From Rhizophagus irregularis (lineage: Eukaryota > Glomeromycota > Glomeromycetes > Glomerales > Glomeraceae): DNA of 64,000 nucleotides. Under the pieces are notes generated by a model. That model did no database searches. It saw only the letters and a program-made list of their open reading frames with translations, and was not told where the DNA came from. Below, piece by piece: positions 31,844-44,037 of the stretch. The stretch spans positions 1,162,001-1,226,000 of the forward strand of contig NC_089451.1 of assembly GCF_026210795.1 (NCBI RefSeq), read 5' to 3'. Position numbers and translations under genes: made by a program. Position 1 is the first letter of the stretch, and the number at the start of each line of letters is the position of its first letter.

Positions 31844-33418
31844 ATGTCTACAGAACTTCAAAACGATGAAACTTCTGGTTCTGATACTGTATCTGCTAGT
31901 ATTTCAAATCCACGCACTCATTCTATTAGAACAGAAAGTTTATTTACTGAATCTAGAGCTTCAAGTATTTTAAGTCAATTATCTGAAATTGAACAGGATG
32001 ATACTTTTAAACCTAATGAAGAACAAAGAAAAAGAGTAAAAAATTTTTTAGGATATTATGAGTGTTTAATTGATAATTCAAAATTATCAAATTTATCAAT
32101 TCCAACAATTTCTATTTCAACTGCTAGAATTGATTTACATAAAGTAATAAATCGTAAAACGGATTTAAAAGAAGGGAAACATTGGGTTTCAACAAAAATT
32201 AAAGAATCTCCATATATAAAAAATACATCACTTTTTGTTATTACTGGTAAAGGAAAAAAAGTTATTAAAGATAGTAAGGGAAACTTATTAGGATTGACTA
32301 AAAAAAAGTCTAATTATGAAGAATGGACCGGAACAAAGTTTAATGAATTTCCTAGATGGATGCAATATGTCGAACATTTATTAGATGGAATACCTGTAAA
32401 GGGATTAGGAAATTACGAAGTATTTATTAAGAAAGCTATAAATACTAATGAAATTAGTGAAGATACTTTGGAGATGTTGAAAAGTGAAGCTGAAAGGGAA
32501 GATGATACAAATCATAAATTGGCTTTAGCTGGAATTTATATGAAAGGTAATGAAAGAAATAATGGAAATTACTATGAAACAAATAAATGTTATATAGAAG
32601 CTAAAGATTTGTGTCTAAAGGCCGCCAAGTTAGGATCTATTGAAGCAAAATTATGTTTAGGATATATATATTCTGTTGGTTTTACTAAAAATAAAAAAAG
32701 TAAATTAGAATCAGATTATCAACCAAACAAAGCAAAAAAATTATTTAAAAAAGTAGCAAGAAATACGGATGACAAAAGAATGGCTAGAATAGCAATGAGA
32801 AATATTGCTACATTATTTCATAGCGAGGAAATTGATCCAAAACTTTATGAAAAAGTAAAAAATTTTGGATTTAGAAATAAAAAACCATTATATTTACAAA
32901 AAGCAGAAAAATGGTATGAAAAATCTCTTGAATTAAAAGATAGTCAATCTGCATATCAACTTGGATTGCTTTATGAAAGTAATTTTAATAAAAGTATAAA
33001 TGATAAAATTGAAGAAAATAAAAAGAAAGCAGAAGAATTGTTTGAAAAGGCTGTTTCATTTGAAGACGATAATTTGTATGCAAAAGCAAAATTGGGAAGA
33101 ATTTTAATTAATAATAAAATAGATGAAAGTAGAGGGCTTAAACTGTTGGAAAAAGCGGCAGAAACATTGGATATGGGGCAAACATATCTTGGTGAATTTT
33201 ACGAAAAAACAGAAGATTATGTGAAAGCTGTTGAATTTTATTCGAAAGCTGCCAGACAGAATCGTGGATATTATAGCCATGCTGCGCAATATCATCTTAA
33301 TAAATTAAAGGGGGATGGACACGTCAATAAAAATATTAAAGATATTTTAAGAAATTACGGTAACGAACGCGATTATGGTTATATTGGAACTGAAGAAACT
33401 TTTGAAAGAATCCTTTAA
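31844..33418 (+). CDS. Sel1-like repeat protein, 524 aa
   Basis: The start is MSTELQNDETSGSD. The frame is open 105 bases further upstream but without an ATG, through what looks like an intron end. The N-terminal 60 residues are Ser/Thr-rich and probably disordered. From about residue 205 onward come Sel1-like (TPR-type) helical repeats: KLALAGIYMKG, AKLCLGYIYSVG, AYQLGLLYESNF, AKAKLGRILINN and GQTYLGEFYEKT, each followed by an A..LFEKA or EKAAE helix. Such repeats form solenoid scaffolds for protein complexes, as in ERAD adaptors and signalling proteins. In this fungal lineage they are often fused to kinases, but no kinase motif is present here. The frame is clean to TAA, and AATAAAG lies downstream. 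Confidence 0.9.
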   Translation: MSTELQNDETSGSDTVSASISNPRTHSIRTESLFTESRASSILSQLSEIEQDDTFKPNEEQRKRVKNFLGYYECLIDNSKLSNLSIPTISISTARIDLHKVINRKTDLKEGKHWVSTKIKESPYIKNTSLFVITGKGKKVIKDSKGNLLGLTKKKSNYEEWTGTKFNEFPRWMQYVEHLLDGIPVKGLGNYEVFIKKAINTNEISEDTLEMLKSEAEREDDTNHKLALAGIYMKGNERNNGNYYETNKCYIEAKDLCLKAAKLGSIEAKLCLGYIYSVGFTKNKKSKLESDYQPNKAKKLFKKVARNTDDKRMARIAMRNIATLFHSEEIDPKLYEKVKNFGFRNKKPLYLQKAEKWYEKSLELKDSQSAYQLGLLYESNFNKSINDKIEENKKKAEELFEKAVSFEDDNLYAKAKLGRILINNKIDESRGLKLLEKAAETLDMGQTYLGEFYEKTEDYVKAVEFYSKAARQNRGYYSHAAQYHLNKLKGDGHVNKNIKDILRNYGNERDYGYIGTEETFERIL

Positions 33419-34285
33419 AAAAGCTAATCTTCATTTTTTATTAAATATATATATCAGAATTATTGGTTTATAAAGTTATTGTTTTCATTTATTTGTATAA
33501 ATAAAGAATTTTTAAAAATACATACTACTTAAATAGAATATATGATTTTTCATTTTTATACCGTTGGAAAATTTACGAGGTTCCTTAACGTACACACCGT
33601 GCGTACGTAGAGTTTCACTTGCACGTGATAGCGTTAAACATAACTCCCAGTGCATAAGTTAATATCGTACACATGATGCGTAAGTTAAGGATGCTCTTAA
33701 TTTATAAGTCAGTTTTTACAAAATTCAGTAAAAAAGTTGCTTAAAAGCTTTTCTATCAACTAAAATATCAATAATATCATAATAATGTTATGTGACAATT
33801 GTAGCATTGTGTATAAAACCAACAAGTTTTTGTCAGTATCCTCTAGATGTCGATTTAATCATATCATATTGTCTAAGAAGCTATAAAGTTTGTCAAACTG
33901 AAAATACATACATTTTGAAAATAATAAACCCGATAAACTATTAAATTAAAGACTTTCGACGTTCATGTAGAAAAAGAACATTTTTACAAACATAAATCGA
34001 AACATGACGAAACAAATTCTATATTAACAAGCATGTTATTTATTTTATTTTAAAGAGTGGTAATCAGGGTCTATTACATGAATAGTCGTTTGAAAAAAAC
34101 AGAGAACTATCTAAATGCTAGATCATTGATAAACATCCCGCGGCGCAGGACCTCACCCTTCGATAAGAACTACTCGAAAAAATAGAACTACACTATTTAA
34201 TCAAGTTAACGCACTAAAAAAGAACAGAACTATCTAAAAAAAAATCTATTAGTAAAAAAAATGACCGAAGGGGTTATATGTTAAA
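33419..34285. other. Intergenic, nothing recognised
   Basis: It contains the 3' region of the Sel1-repeat gene with AATAAAG near 33500, and otherwise no coding or repeat signal. Confidence 0.45.
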
Positions 34286-34289
34286 TAAA

Positions 34290-35590
34290 ATAAATTGAGA
34301 TCATTAGGGTAGATGGGACGCGTCGCGCGTGAGAGTTACATTTGTGAAGTCTATATATAAAGATGATATCCAATATAGGTTATGAAGGAAATTTGAACTT
34401 GTAAGATAAATCCATAAAATGGTAAGGCACGTCTAGTGTCATTGTATGGATCGATGTAACCATGAAGGTCGTCTATGTTTGTTCGTCTGTTATTAGCCGA
34501 AGGTTTGGGACTTTTGTCGTTTCTTTTTCGTTTTCGGTAGGACGAGAATCTTTTTTTGGTGATAGAGTGTGAACGGTTCCATTCTTTCCAATGGGTAGAT
34601 CGGAATTGTCATAGGGCAGAATAAATGTCATGATGAAGGCCAAATAAAAAATTGAATAATAATTTTTTATGAGGGTTTAGAAATACTCGCAGCTTTGAAA
34701 GGAACGAAGATTTTCTAATGGGATTAAATTGATAAAAGACAGTGTAACTCAGGTGCTTCATTAATAGAGGTAGGAGGGGTATTAAACCAAGAAGAGACCC
34801 GACAGAATCTAATCGAGTCTTGAAACTTCGCTGCAATTTTTTTTGCGTGTGTGTTGATTAGTGTTTTTGGAAAATAGGTATCAGTATATTGATGACATAG
34901 GAGCAAGTCCATAAATGTTCGTTTGATTCAGGTGTATCCTGACAAAAAAAAAAGTATTAAAGCCGTTTAGGATGTCCAGATAATTTCGGCTCAATATGTC
35001 CAATGTAGGTAAGTTGTATGTAGATGTCTTGACACGCCAACTGACGAGTTTGCTGTAATCGATACTTGTAGGACGATTGAAAGGGTTGTATTTGATCCAA
35101 TGTTGTGTGAAATCCCAATCAATGATATGGGTAAGAGTGTATATTGAGGGATTTGTGTGAAATATGATTTTCTAAAGTTCGAAAATTAATTATTTTCTTG
35201 AGTGTCTTTATATATATCTCGATCGATAATAAATTCGTCGTTGAAAGAGATATGACTGTGTTGTGCGGGAATGCCAATAGGGGAGATCGATATAGGATTT
35301 TCATTGTTACATCCTTCTTTGGCCAATTGGTCAGCGAGGTCGTTGTAAGGGTCGTTAGAATGTGCTTTGACTTTATGTAGTGAGACTTGAAGATGTAGTT
35401 GTTCTAATACATATTTGATCGCCTACCAAAATAAGACATTATTGCTAGTACAGGGGTGATCCATTATTTAATATCGAGATCGATGTTAGATGTAAAAATC
35501 CATCCAAAACCCATCTTGGATAAATCATCTATTTTTTTGTAATGAACCATCTGTATAAAATTCTAAAGAATTAAAGTTAGAAAGTAAAGT
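34290..35590 (-). mobile_element. LINE relic, RNase H and C-terminal end (different family)
   Basis: Read on the minus strand from about 35585: EFYTDGSL, then a GFGW-like piece, then VKAHSNDPYNDLADQLAKEG, which are the first Asp block and the last His/Asp block of an RNase H domain. Further on comes an ESNEHLWTC zinc-knuckle remnant (about 34905-34935) and a long C-terminal region to about 34400. Stops and frame changes interrupt it. The sequence is unlike the LINE at 17.5-25.7 kb, so it belongs to another family. The reverse transcriptase part is missing. Confidence 0.7.
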
Positions 35591-35599
35591 ACTAATCTG

Positions 35600-35980
35600 A
35601 ATTAAAGGAGAAGAAATAGAAAGATAGTTTTAATTAAAAGAAAAAATAGAAAGAGAATGCGGAGAAAATATTATTACAATCATATTCTAAATTAGTAAAT
35701 TAATATGTGGATTAAAATTAATTCCTTGACGAACAGAAGTACGTAAAATATAATTCTTATACGCGATAGTATAACTAAAAATAAAAATTATGTAGAATAA
35801 TAAGTCATGTACAATATATACTTACATATAAATGTTTTTATTATCAATTAAAAAAAACATATGCAATGCCAAATCGTGGTGGCACGTATGCGTATGCCCC
35901 TAAGTATTTCTTTAATTATTGGGTGTCTATCCTATATTTAATAAAGAAATGCGTTACAAAAAACATATGCAATTTCAAAC
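35600..35980. other. AT-rich intergenic
   Basis: No coding or repeat signal beyond A/T tracts. Confidence 0.4.
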
Positions 35981-35984
35981 TGTT

Positions 35985-36310
35985 AAAACTAATTCCTGAT
36001 CCGTCGGATAAATGCAGATATCCGGATAATATCCGGATAACCCAGATAAATTATTCGTCTATTTGTATTGAACGGATAAACTCAAAACGATTAACTCTAT
36101 TTTTGTGGAACTGCTATCTCCAAAAAAGAAAATGATCGACTTACCAAGTCATAATTCTGGTCGGAATTATAAATTGGCCTGAATTATACCTGTAAGATAT
36201 GGATAATTTAAGATATCCGGGTAATATCCGGATGAATTATCTGGATATCCGAATTAACGGATAAATGCAAAAATTGGATATCCGGATGGACGGATACGAA
36301 CTCTATAATT
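35985..36310. repeat. ATATCCGG palindrome-rich repeat, possible hAT-like relic
   Basis: ATCCGGAT and ATATCCGG motifs are repeated in both orientations at the two ends of a 320 bp stretch (about 36010-36050 and 36200-36300). GATCCGTC on the left is mirrored by GACGGATAC on the right. This resembles the subterminal arrays of the element at 59935-60675. Confidence 0.5.
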
Positions 36311-36694
36311 AATTCATTGAAATCGAATAAAAGAATTTAAAGTTTATATTTTCATGTGATTTTAAGTGGTTTATTTGAATAAACTTGCATGTATAACTAT
36401 GTATAACGAAAATCTAAAATGAGGAAGCTATTATTGTACTAGCAAAAAAAAAATCACATGCGGTTTGCAAATCAAAAACGGTTATTCGTTCCCGAGCCGA
36501 GGATTATCATTTTCCCGACTTCCAAAAGGGGATAATTTTTATTCTTTCTGTGAACATTTTTTTTTTAAAAAACAAACAAAGTATATAAATAATATAAATA
36601 ATCGTAAACAAAGTATATAAATAATATAAATAATCGTAAATAAGGATTAATAATTTGAAGATAATAAAAAAAAAAATAATAATTTCATAAAACA
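36311..36694. promoter_or_regulatory. Upstream region of the P450 gene
   Basis: AT-rich. A roughly 38 bp unit with AAGTATATAAATAATATAAATAATCGTAAA occurs twice in tandem (about 36578-36640; only part of the unit is written here in runs). No core promoter element is certain. Confidence 0.35.
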
Positions 36695-38337
36695 ATGTCA
36701 TTCACGTCAATAGTGTCAACGGTAGATTTGATAGCAATTATCAAAGTACTTATTATCTTATATGTATTAAAATATTATTACAAATATTTTACACGTCAAT
36801 CACCACTTCCCGGTCCGTTTCCACTTCCATTAATTGGTAATTTACATCAAATCAGATTAAACCCAGCACAATATGCAAAGGAACATCATAAAAAATATGG
36901 TGACATGTACGAAATTTGGGTTGGAAATAATAGATTCGTTATTCTTTCTCATCCCTCGTTAATCGATCAAATTTATGTTCCAAACACAAAAACTAAATTT
37001 TTCCCAAGAAGTGAAATCAAACATTTTAATGGAAATGGGTTAGTATTTAATGATGACCCCTTAACATGGAAACGAAATAGAAAATTTGTTGTACAATCAT
37101 TAATGTCTCCCAGATTTCTTAAAAACTTCACCCACCTTACACAATCATTATTTAATGAGAATGAAAGTTATTGGGATAAAAAGAAATATCAAATTGATTT
37201 TGCTAAATGGATAAAATGTTTCACAACAGACATTACCTTACAAACTGTTACTTGCAAGCCTTCTTATTGTCTTAATACGTACTTGTTCGGCGAAAATCAT
37301 GACGATCCGATTAGATCTGAAGAAATCAAAAGAACCGTTTATTTTACTAAAGCCGTTCAAACTTTTTTAACAAACGTATTATTTCAAATGTTCATTCCTG
37401 AAGTATTAAAAAATTATTTTCCAGGATTTTATCATTTGAACAAAAAATACAAAAAGAATAGTGATTGGTTAACTGAAACTATGCTTGATGTTATCAGTAA
37501 AAGAAGAAAGGAGATTGATAATATGCAAAGTGATGAAAAAATTGGTTCAAACTTATTGGATATCTTATTGACGTTAAATACTCCACGTGATCCTAACGGG
37601 TATGATGAAAGTGAACCTCCATTAACTGACCAAGAAGTTTGTTCCACCATTACGGAAGTCAGTATAGCAGGTACAGATACGGTACGTTTATATTTTAAAT
37701 TATTAAAAAATATAATTTCTTTCAATTGAATAGTTTATTTAAATAAAATAATTTATTGCTATATTAGACCGGAAATACATTCTGCTTCACAGTCTGGCTA
37801 TTGGTTAAGCATCCTAAAGTTATTGCACGTTTTCGAGAAGAAATCAGTGAAATACTAGGTGAAGATATATCACGACAAATAACCTACGAAGATTTAGAAA
37901 AATTTACATATCTTGACGCAATTATAAAAGAATCTACACGAGTCTTAACACTTACACCACTTACACCACGTATTTCAACACAAGAGAGTATTATTGGAGG
38001 AAAACATTTGGAAGCAAATACAAAGTTCTTGATTCTTCATGAATTAATTCATAAATTACCTGAATTTTGGGAAAACCCTGATGATTTCATTCCGGAAAGA
38101 TTTTTGAAAGAAACTAATAATGAAATTACTAAGAATGCCTTTATTCCTTTCGGAGGTGGTACAAGAATTTGCCCAGGAAGACATATGGCCATGGTAGAAT
38201 TGAAAACCTTGTTGATTTTGTTATTTAGAAAGTATGATGTCGAATTGGTTGATAATGTATCAAAAAAACCGAAAACCCAATTTACGGCTGTTTATGAATG
38301 CACTGAAATGAAAGTTTTAGTACGTCCTAAATATTAA
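36695..38337 (+). CDS. Cytochrome P450 monooxygenase, 518 aa
   Basis: Exon 1 is 36695-37681 and exon 2 is 37768-38337, with an 86 bp phase-0 intron (GTACGT..ATTAG) cutting just after the I-helix AGTDT. The N-terminal hydrophobic segment (about residues 7-29) is the ER anchor, followed by the proline hinge SPLPGPFPLPLIGN. Other landmarks are the K-helix ESTR (ExxR), the PERF motif (PERFLKE) and the heme-binding loop FIPFGGGTRICPG with the axial Cys. Length is typical for a microsomal P450. The enzyme should use NADPH-P450 reductase electrons to oxidise a hydrophobic substrate; neither CYP family nor substrate can be told here. The frame is intact. The ATG fits a short leader after an A-rich 5' region. 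Confidence 0.95.
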
Positions 38338-38730
38338 CTTATAATTACGTACAGCATATGTCATTTTATTTTCTTCTTTTTGCTTATTATTATTATCGTT
38401 ATTACATAATAAAATTTTGTTTTTAAATAAATTTATATGATAATTATTACATGATATGAGTTATTTACGTGATGAATATATTTTGTCAAGTTCGAAAGTG
38501 ATAAATTTAATTAACCAAATAAAAATTTCAAAATGTTGTTTTTAGCGTGAAATTATTGAAATATCGTAGTACAAAACAATTTTTTTTTAAAGTAAAATTA
38601 GTTAATTTTTTACTCGACAAAATATTAAATCATTACATTACACATTACATATTTAAATAAACGTAATTCTGGTCAAATTAATTTTATTGGCCGGAAATAA
38701 TAAAGTTCCATGCAGAAGCGGTTTTGGTAC

Positions 38731-38997
38731 GAAATCTCGAAAATCATTTGAGCGACTGACACAAGACCGACAACAAAATCTCGACAATCCAATATCTTGA
38801 CAAGTCAAAATCCTGACAAGTCAAAATTCCGACAAAATTATAACACATTTAAACTAAATATTACATATTGCAACAAATTATTTTATCATCACAAAATTGT
38901 CGATATAATGACTTGTCGGGATTTTGGATTGCCGAGATCGAGATTTTGTTGTCGATCTTGTGTTAGTCATGCAAAGTGACTGTCGAGATTTTGATTG
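38731..38997. mobile_element. Foldback element with CGACAACAAAATCTCG arms
   Basis: Imperfect inverted arms of about 85 bp: GACTGACACAAGACCGACAA (38754-38773) continues as CAAAATCTCGACAATCCAA and is mirrored at about 38909-38972, where the minus strand reads TGACTAACACAAGATCGACA. The loop is AT-rich and non-coding. No target duplication was identified. Confidence 0.6.
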
Positions 38998-39731
38998 ATC
39001 GGATACCCTGATATGTATCACACGAATAAAGTTTCAGATTTTAGTTTAAGGGAAAACATTAAGAGACAAGATCCGACTACAGAAATAAATCTTCTGATAA
39101 AGCTAATATCTGAAATTATTAATATTACACAGTGCTAGGAATTTACGATGTGATAAAATATTTTTTACTTTGAAGTTTTGATACAATGTGACATAATTGA
39201 AATGTGATATATTCATTTAAAATATTTTATATATGAACTCCTAAATAATTGTATTTTCTTTATAACTTTCATTTACATAACGTCAAAATAAGTCGCCTGT
39301 AAAACAATGTCACTTAAAAAACATGTTCATTGAGTTAAATCTCGCAATCTTTTGATATGGTAAGACAGATGACACTGATCATTTAACCGTTTAAAGGGTT
39401 CGCCTAACCATTTGTCATTTATTGATATGATTTAATTAAACGTAGTCTAGAGTCTAGACTCTTTTTGAGACGTCATTTGACAATTATCATTGAATCATTT
39501 GTAATTTTAAGCAATTGCCAAACAATGTACAATGCGCCAATCATCTTTATCTGGAAAATCATTTAAGACTTTCATCAATTTTTACAATTTTTATATGTAT
39601 TAATTCGGAAATTCATATCAACTAATTTTGAATATTATTTACAAAGTGAAAACATATTAATCTCGTTTTTTCGTTTAGGGTATTTTTTTTTTAAAAAAAT
39701 AATTTTATTATTTTTATTAACATTCAAAAAT
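38998..39731. other. Intergenic, nothing recognised
   Basis: AT-rich, ending in a long T/A tract before the VWA/alpha-kinase relic. Confidence 0.4.
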
Positions 39732-41625
39732 ATGTCAAAGTGGTTCTGCCTGAAAAAAAAAATACAAAAAAAATGCAAAAGTTAAAAATAACAATACGAT
39801 ATCTACCACCTCTATTACCTCCTTCTCACGTCCAAATGATACCGATAAACTAACCCTCATTGAAGAACGTCTGAAATTCTGTGCCGATGAAACAAATACT
39901 TTTTCTTTTGAAGAAAAACCAATAATCGCAGATATTAAAAGTTCTAATACGATATCCACCACTTCTATTCCCTCGTCATTTGCATCTGATCTAGAAAAAT
40001 TAAATCTTACTGAAGAACGTTTGAAACGTTATGTTGATGAGACAGAAAATCTCTCTTCTGGCACAACAATAACTTCTAATACGGAAGTTACATTTTTACG
40101 AGAAAAGGCTATATCCAAAACTCTCAATAACATCAAACTTTCAATGAAAGTTGTTGTTCGATTCATTGAATTTTTTGTGTTTTTTTTTTCGCGGATGAGA
40201 TATAATGAATTTCTCTCTATACCGAATTTTAATCTCCAGCTCATGAGATTTGATCTTTTCTTTGTTTTAGACTGTACTGGATCTATGAGGCGTCATATTG
40301 CTGCTGCTAGAGATTGTATTTTACAGGTGACAAATTACATTAAACATACAAATCCAAACTTTGAACTTCGGGTTGGTTTTTGTGGCTATCGAGATCATAA
40401 TGATAAAACTCGTCGTCTAAAACTTTTAGAATTTACTGACCAATATGAGCAATTTACAAAATATATGAAAAGTGTATCAGCTTTTAGTTCGCTAATAAAG
40501 GATGATCTTCCAGAGGATGTTCTTGGAGGTCTAAATGCAGCAATAACCCAGTTGGATTGGAAAAGTAGTACTCGTGTCCTTCTTCATATTGGTGATTATC
40601 CACCACATGGTCATCGTTTTTCAAATATAAGGGATAAATATCCAAATGGTGATCCATATGGCTTAACCGCAGAAAGTGTACTAAAAATGATGCAATCAAA
40701 AAATATTCTTTACTTTTTTGGTAGAATTACAAGTCATACCGACACAATGCTTCAAATATTCCATAATATAATTGGCGAATTTCCAGGTTTTGATCTTGTA
40801 GGAAGAGATCCAATTAAGTTAATTGATATTCTTATGCTGTTTCATTGACCAGTACTATTGGAAGCAGCTCTAAGGACATATATACTTTACAACGAAAAAA
40901 ACTTGATATGAATCCAAATGAACCTAATTGGAATATTCTTCCATTGCAAGAAGGAGTAGTTATGTGGTATCATATTCTTAATACTTTGGAAGAACTTAAA
41001 GACCCAAATTATTTTAACAAGTCGAATCTTTTTTCTAAAAGTTTATCCTTCAAGATTGCCTCACAACCATTTTCTGCAGGTGTTGAAAAATATGCATACT
41101 TTGCTCTTGATATGCCAACAAAAAAAATGGTGATGAAATAATACCTTCATGTTGAGCAAGGTGATCTTTTTGAAAAGTATCTTGAGGCGATAGAAATATC
41201 TACAATCGCATCTTTTCTCTCTACAGAATTTAATTTGATTGCAAAACGAAAAAATATTCCCAAAGTAAATTTTCTCAATGTGAAACTATTACGTTGTGGA
41301 ATTATTGACTTTTGTACTCGATATTATACTATTGAACCAAGACTTCAAAATAGAGTATAAACGATTTAATACAAATACTGGTGTAATTACAGAACTTCGA
41401 CCTACTCTTGAAGCTTTTGTCCATTTCACATATGAATATACCAAAGGATATTTAGTGGTTTGTGATCTTCAAGGAATTGAACATAATGATGAGTTCTTAT
41501 TGACTGATCCATCAATACATTGTATTAATCCTTTAAGATTTGGAAGAACAAATTTTGGTAAAGAGGGAATTAAATAGTTGTTCTTGGCAAATCATCGATG
41601 TAACGATATTTGTAAAAAGCTAAAA
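39732..41625 (+). pseudogene. VWA-alpha-kinase (vwkA-like) gene, broken
   Basis: The probable start is MSKWFC at 39732, with a frame slip in the following A-run. The N-terminal part holds two copies of a short unit (SNTISTTSI...LTEERLK.Y.DET). A VWA domain at 40250-40840 carries the MIDAS-type DCTGSM and later D/T positions (LFFVLDCTGSMRRHIAAARD). After a frame change near 40840 comes the alpha-kinase domain: EGVVMWYHILNTLEEL, AGVEKYAYFALDMPTKK, then a TAA where family members have Glu before YLHVE. After another frame change near 41355 come YTKGYLVVCDLQGIE and the LTDPSIHC...GRTNFGKEGIK zinc/catalytic block. At least four lesions make it a pseudogene. Relatives in slime moulds (VwkA) act on contractile vacuole function and myosin; the fungal role is unknown. 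Confidence 0.85.
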
Positions 41626-41699
41626 TTAAATCGCATTAATAATGGATTATCAGCAGATGACGCAGCAGTATAAAGTATTAATAATTATATTAGGGATTT

Positions 41700-43900
41700 A
41701 TAATTTGTAAGTTTTTAAATTTTTGAAAAATAAATTATTTGAAAATTTTTTTTATTAATTTTACAAACGTACATATATGGCAAGTTTTAATTCTAGCCGA
41801 AGGCAGCTAATAAAAGATAAACACTTAAAAAATTTGATAACACTTATTAAAAGCAATCAATTAACTACCGTAATTCTTCGCAATTTTTTCTCCACGTCAT
41901 TGATTGGACTTTGAATGAGAGTTCGAAAGTTTACGCAATTTTCAGAAGACCGAGTCAAAAAAAAAAAGTCCAGCATTTCATTTTTTTTTATCTATTATTA
42001 TATACTGTATAATATAATTTTTATTGTTTTTTTAAAAAAAATAGAATCATGAGTTTTGTCACTTTTAAATATAAATTATTATAGCTTTTTTTGCTAATAG
42101 ATTGCATGTTTTATACATGAATAAATTGATTGTTTTTGATAAATTTATGATCATTGAAATAATTTAAACTTGATTTTCCATATATAGTTTAATATTTTTA
42201 TAACTTTAACAACGATTAGATCAATAAAAAGATTATAGTTTACCGAAAATAATCATCTGGATCATGTGCGCGGGATCACGTGTACCTGGAAACAAATCAA
42301 CAGTTGTTTATTAAACGTGACGCAACAGTCGCAACAGGACTCGACTCGCACATAAAAGGGTCAGGTTCGATATTGCGTCTTTCCTTTTATAGATAATTCT
42401 TGGTGGAATGGTCATTACCTTTTTGGATACTGACCGAAATAATCATAATTCCGGCCTGAAAAAATGCGAACAGCTAATAGTTAACTCGAGTTAAACAAGT
42501 ACGAGTCCAAGTTCTAGTCCAAGTTCATAATATCTATTTATAAATTATATTTTTTAAATAATTGTATAGAATCCATTTAACTATATATAATGATATGACA
42601 TTTCTGTATTAAATTCGTAACCATAAATATGAATTAGTATTACGCAAAAGCTTAATGTAAGTAAGAATGTAAGAATAAACTATTTTTTGAACAACATTTA
42701 TTTTAAAGATTAAAAGTACTTTTTTATAACGATTATTAAAAACACGTGAACAAAAATTGTGAGAGCTCTAAAGTGTAAAGTGTAATCGGTAATTTTTTTA
42801 TTTGATGTGAATATAATCAAAGAACGGAAAAGTTATGCTTTAAAAAAAAAATTAATATTTAGACATTTTCATTTCATCATTTTGGAATATTATTGTAGAG
42901 AAATCCCAAATACTTGTGTAAAATTTCTCCCATTGGCTCCTATGAATTGTCAGTCAAAAAGTATTACAATTTCATACAATTTGATGCTAAAAGAGAAATT
43001 CTGTATTATAATGATCTACAAATAACACCGAAGAAAGAAGCTTTCTTTTGACTGTTTTTATATTGAAACCTTGATCTATTTATACAAGTTCATACCGACA
43101 GACTTCCAGATATTTATTTGTAAAAAAACTAGTTAATTTTTGTAAACTCTAGGAAAAAAATATTAACGGTTTGATATTAAAAATCGGAGCCAAAGTCTTC
43201 CTTTCATAACTCTTATTACATCGCAGATTCATAATATATAATCCGTTTAATAATTCATGAAACTCATTTTGACCAATAATTAATCGCTCATCACTTCTAG
43301 AACTTACTTTTTTTTTATATTCACGTAATTTGATAAGTCTTAGATTCAAACTAACTAGTTTCATACTAATAATGATATACATACATATATGAGTCATATA
43401 TGTATATATGTAAATTAAAACGAATATAATAAAGGTTACAACACAATTATCTAACGTTACTTTAATGATAATAGTAACCTTCAATAAATAAATTATCTAA
43501 ATTTTGACATCTTGAAAATTTTAAAAATTTTAAATTTTAAATGAATTGGAGAGTTTTATAACGTGATAAATAAGAATTTCAAGCATTAACACTGAATGTA
43601 AATTAATTTTATCAAAAAATATGCCAAAGGTTTATGCTCAATACTCTATCAAAACTTATCAAGATTGATTTGGTACAACATCATACTGTATCATCTAGTA
43701 TATATAATGTATATCAAATACATCATACATTAAATACATTATGATATTTATTTTTTGTTCTAGATTAATAAGTTTAAATCATATATGCAATGTGAGTCAT
43801 ACTTATATAATAAATTTATTTCATATATACAATTTATAATCTTCTGTAATAGTATGTTGTACTGACAGAAGTTTTTATATTAATGTGTCAAGTAATACCA
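41700..43900. other. Long AT-rich intergenic stretch
   Basis: A modest GC-rich patch lies at 42240-42370 (CACATAAAAGGG near 42350) without a gene attached. The frames at 42807-43025 (plus) and 43149-43484 (minus) show no recognised family. Confidence 0.4.
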
Positions 43901-43901
43901 T

Positions 43902-43917
43902 TTTTTATATTTAAGAC
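43902..43917 (+). promoter_or_regulatory. Conserved TATA-like element upstream of bromodomain gene A
   Basis: TTTTTATATTTAAGAC is identical to 52421-52436 upstream of the paralog, about 120 bp before the ATG, in otherwise diverged surroundings. A core promoter role is inferred. Confidence 0.45.
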
Positions 43918-44037
43918 CCTAATTTCTCTTTCAACTTGTTAAAAAAAATCTTGCTATTAATAATTAATAATTAATAATTAAATGTTTAATAATAATAATT
44001 TTTTCTTAATTAAATACTTTTTTTTATATTACTAATC

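Noticed and set aside
42240-42430. Possible tRNA or small RNA in the GC-richer patch with GGTTCGATATT
   Set aside because: No cloverleaf could be formed around the GGTTCGA-like sequence.
43149-43484. 111-codon minus-strand frame
   Set aside because: Part of it looks protein-like (ERLIIGQNEFHELLNGLY), but I could find no family or flanking exons.
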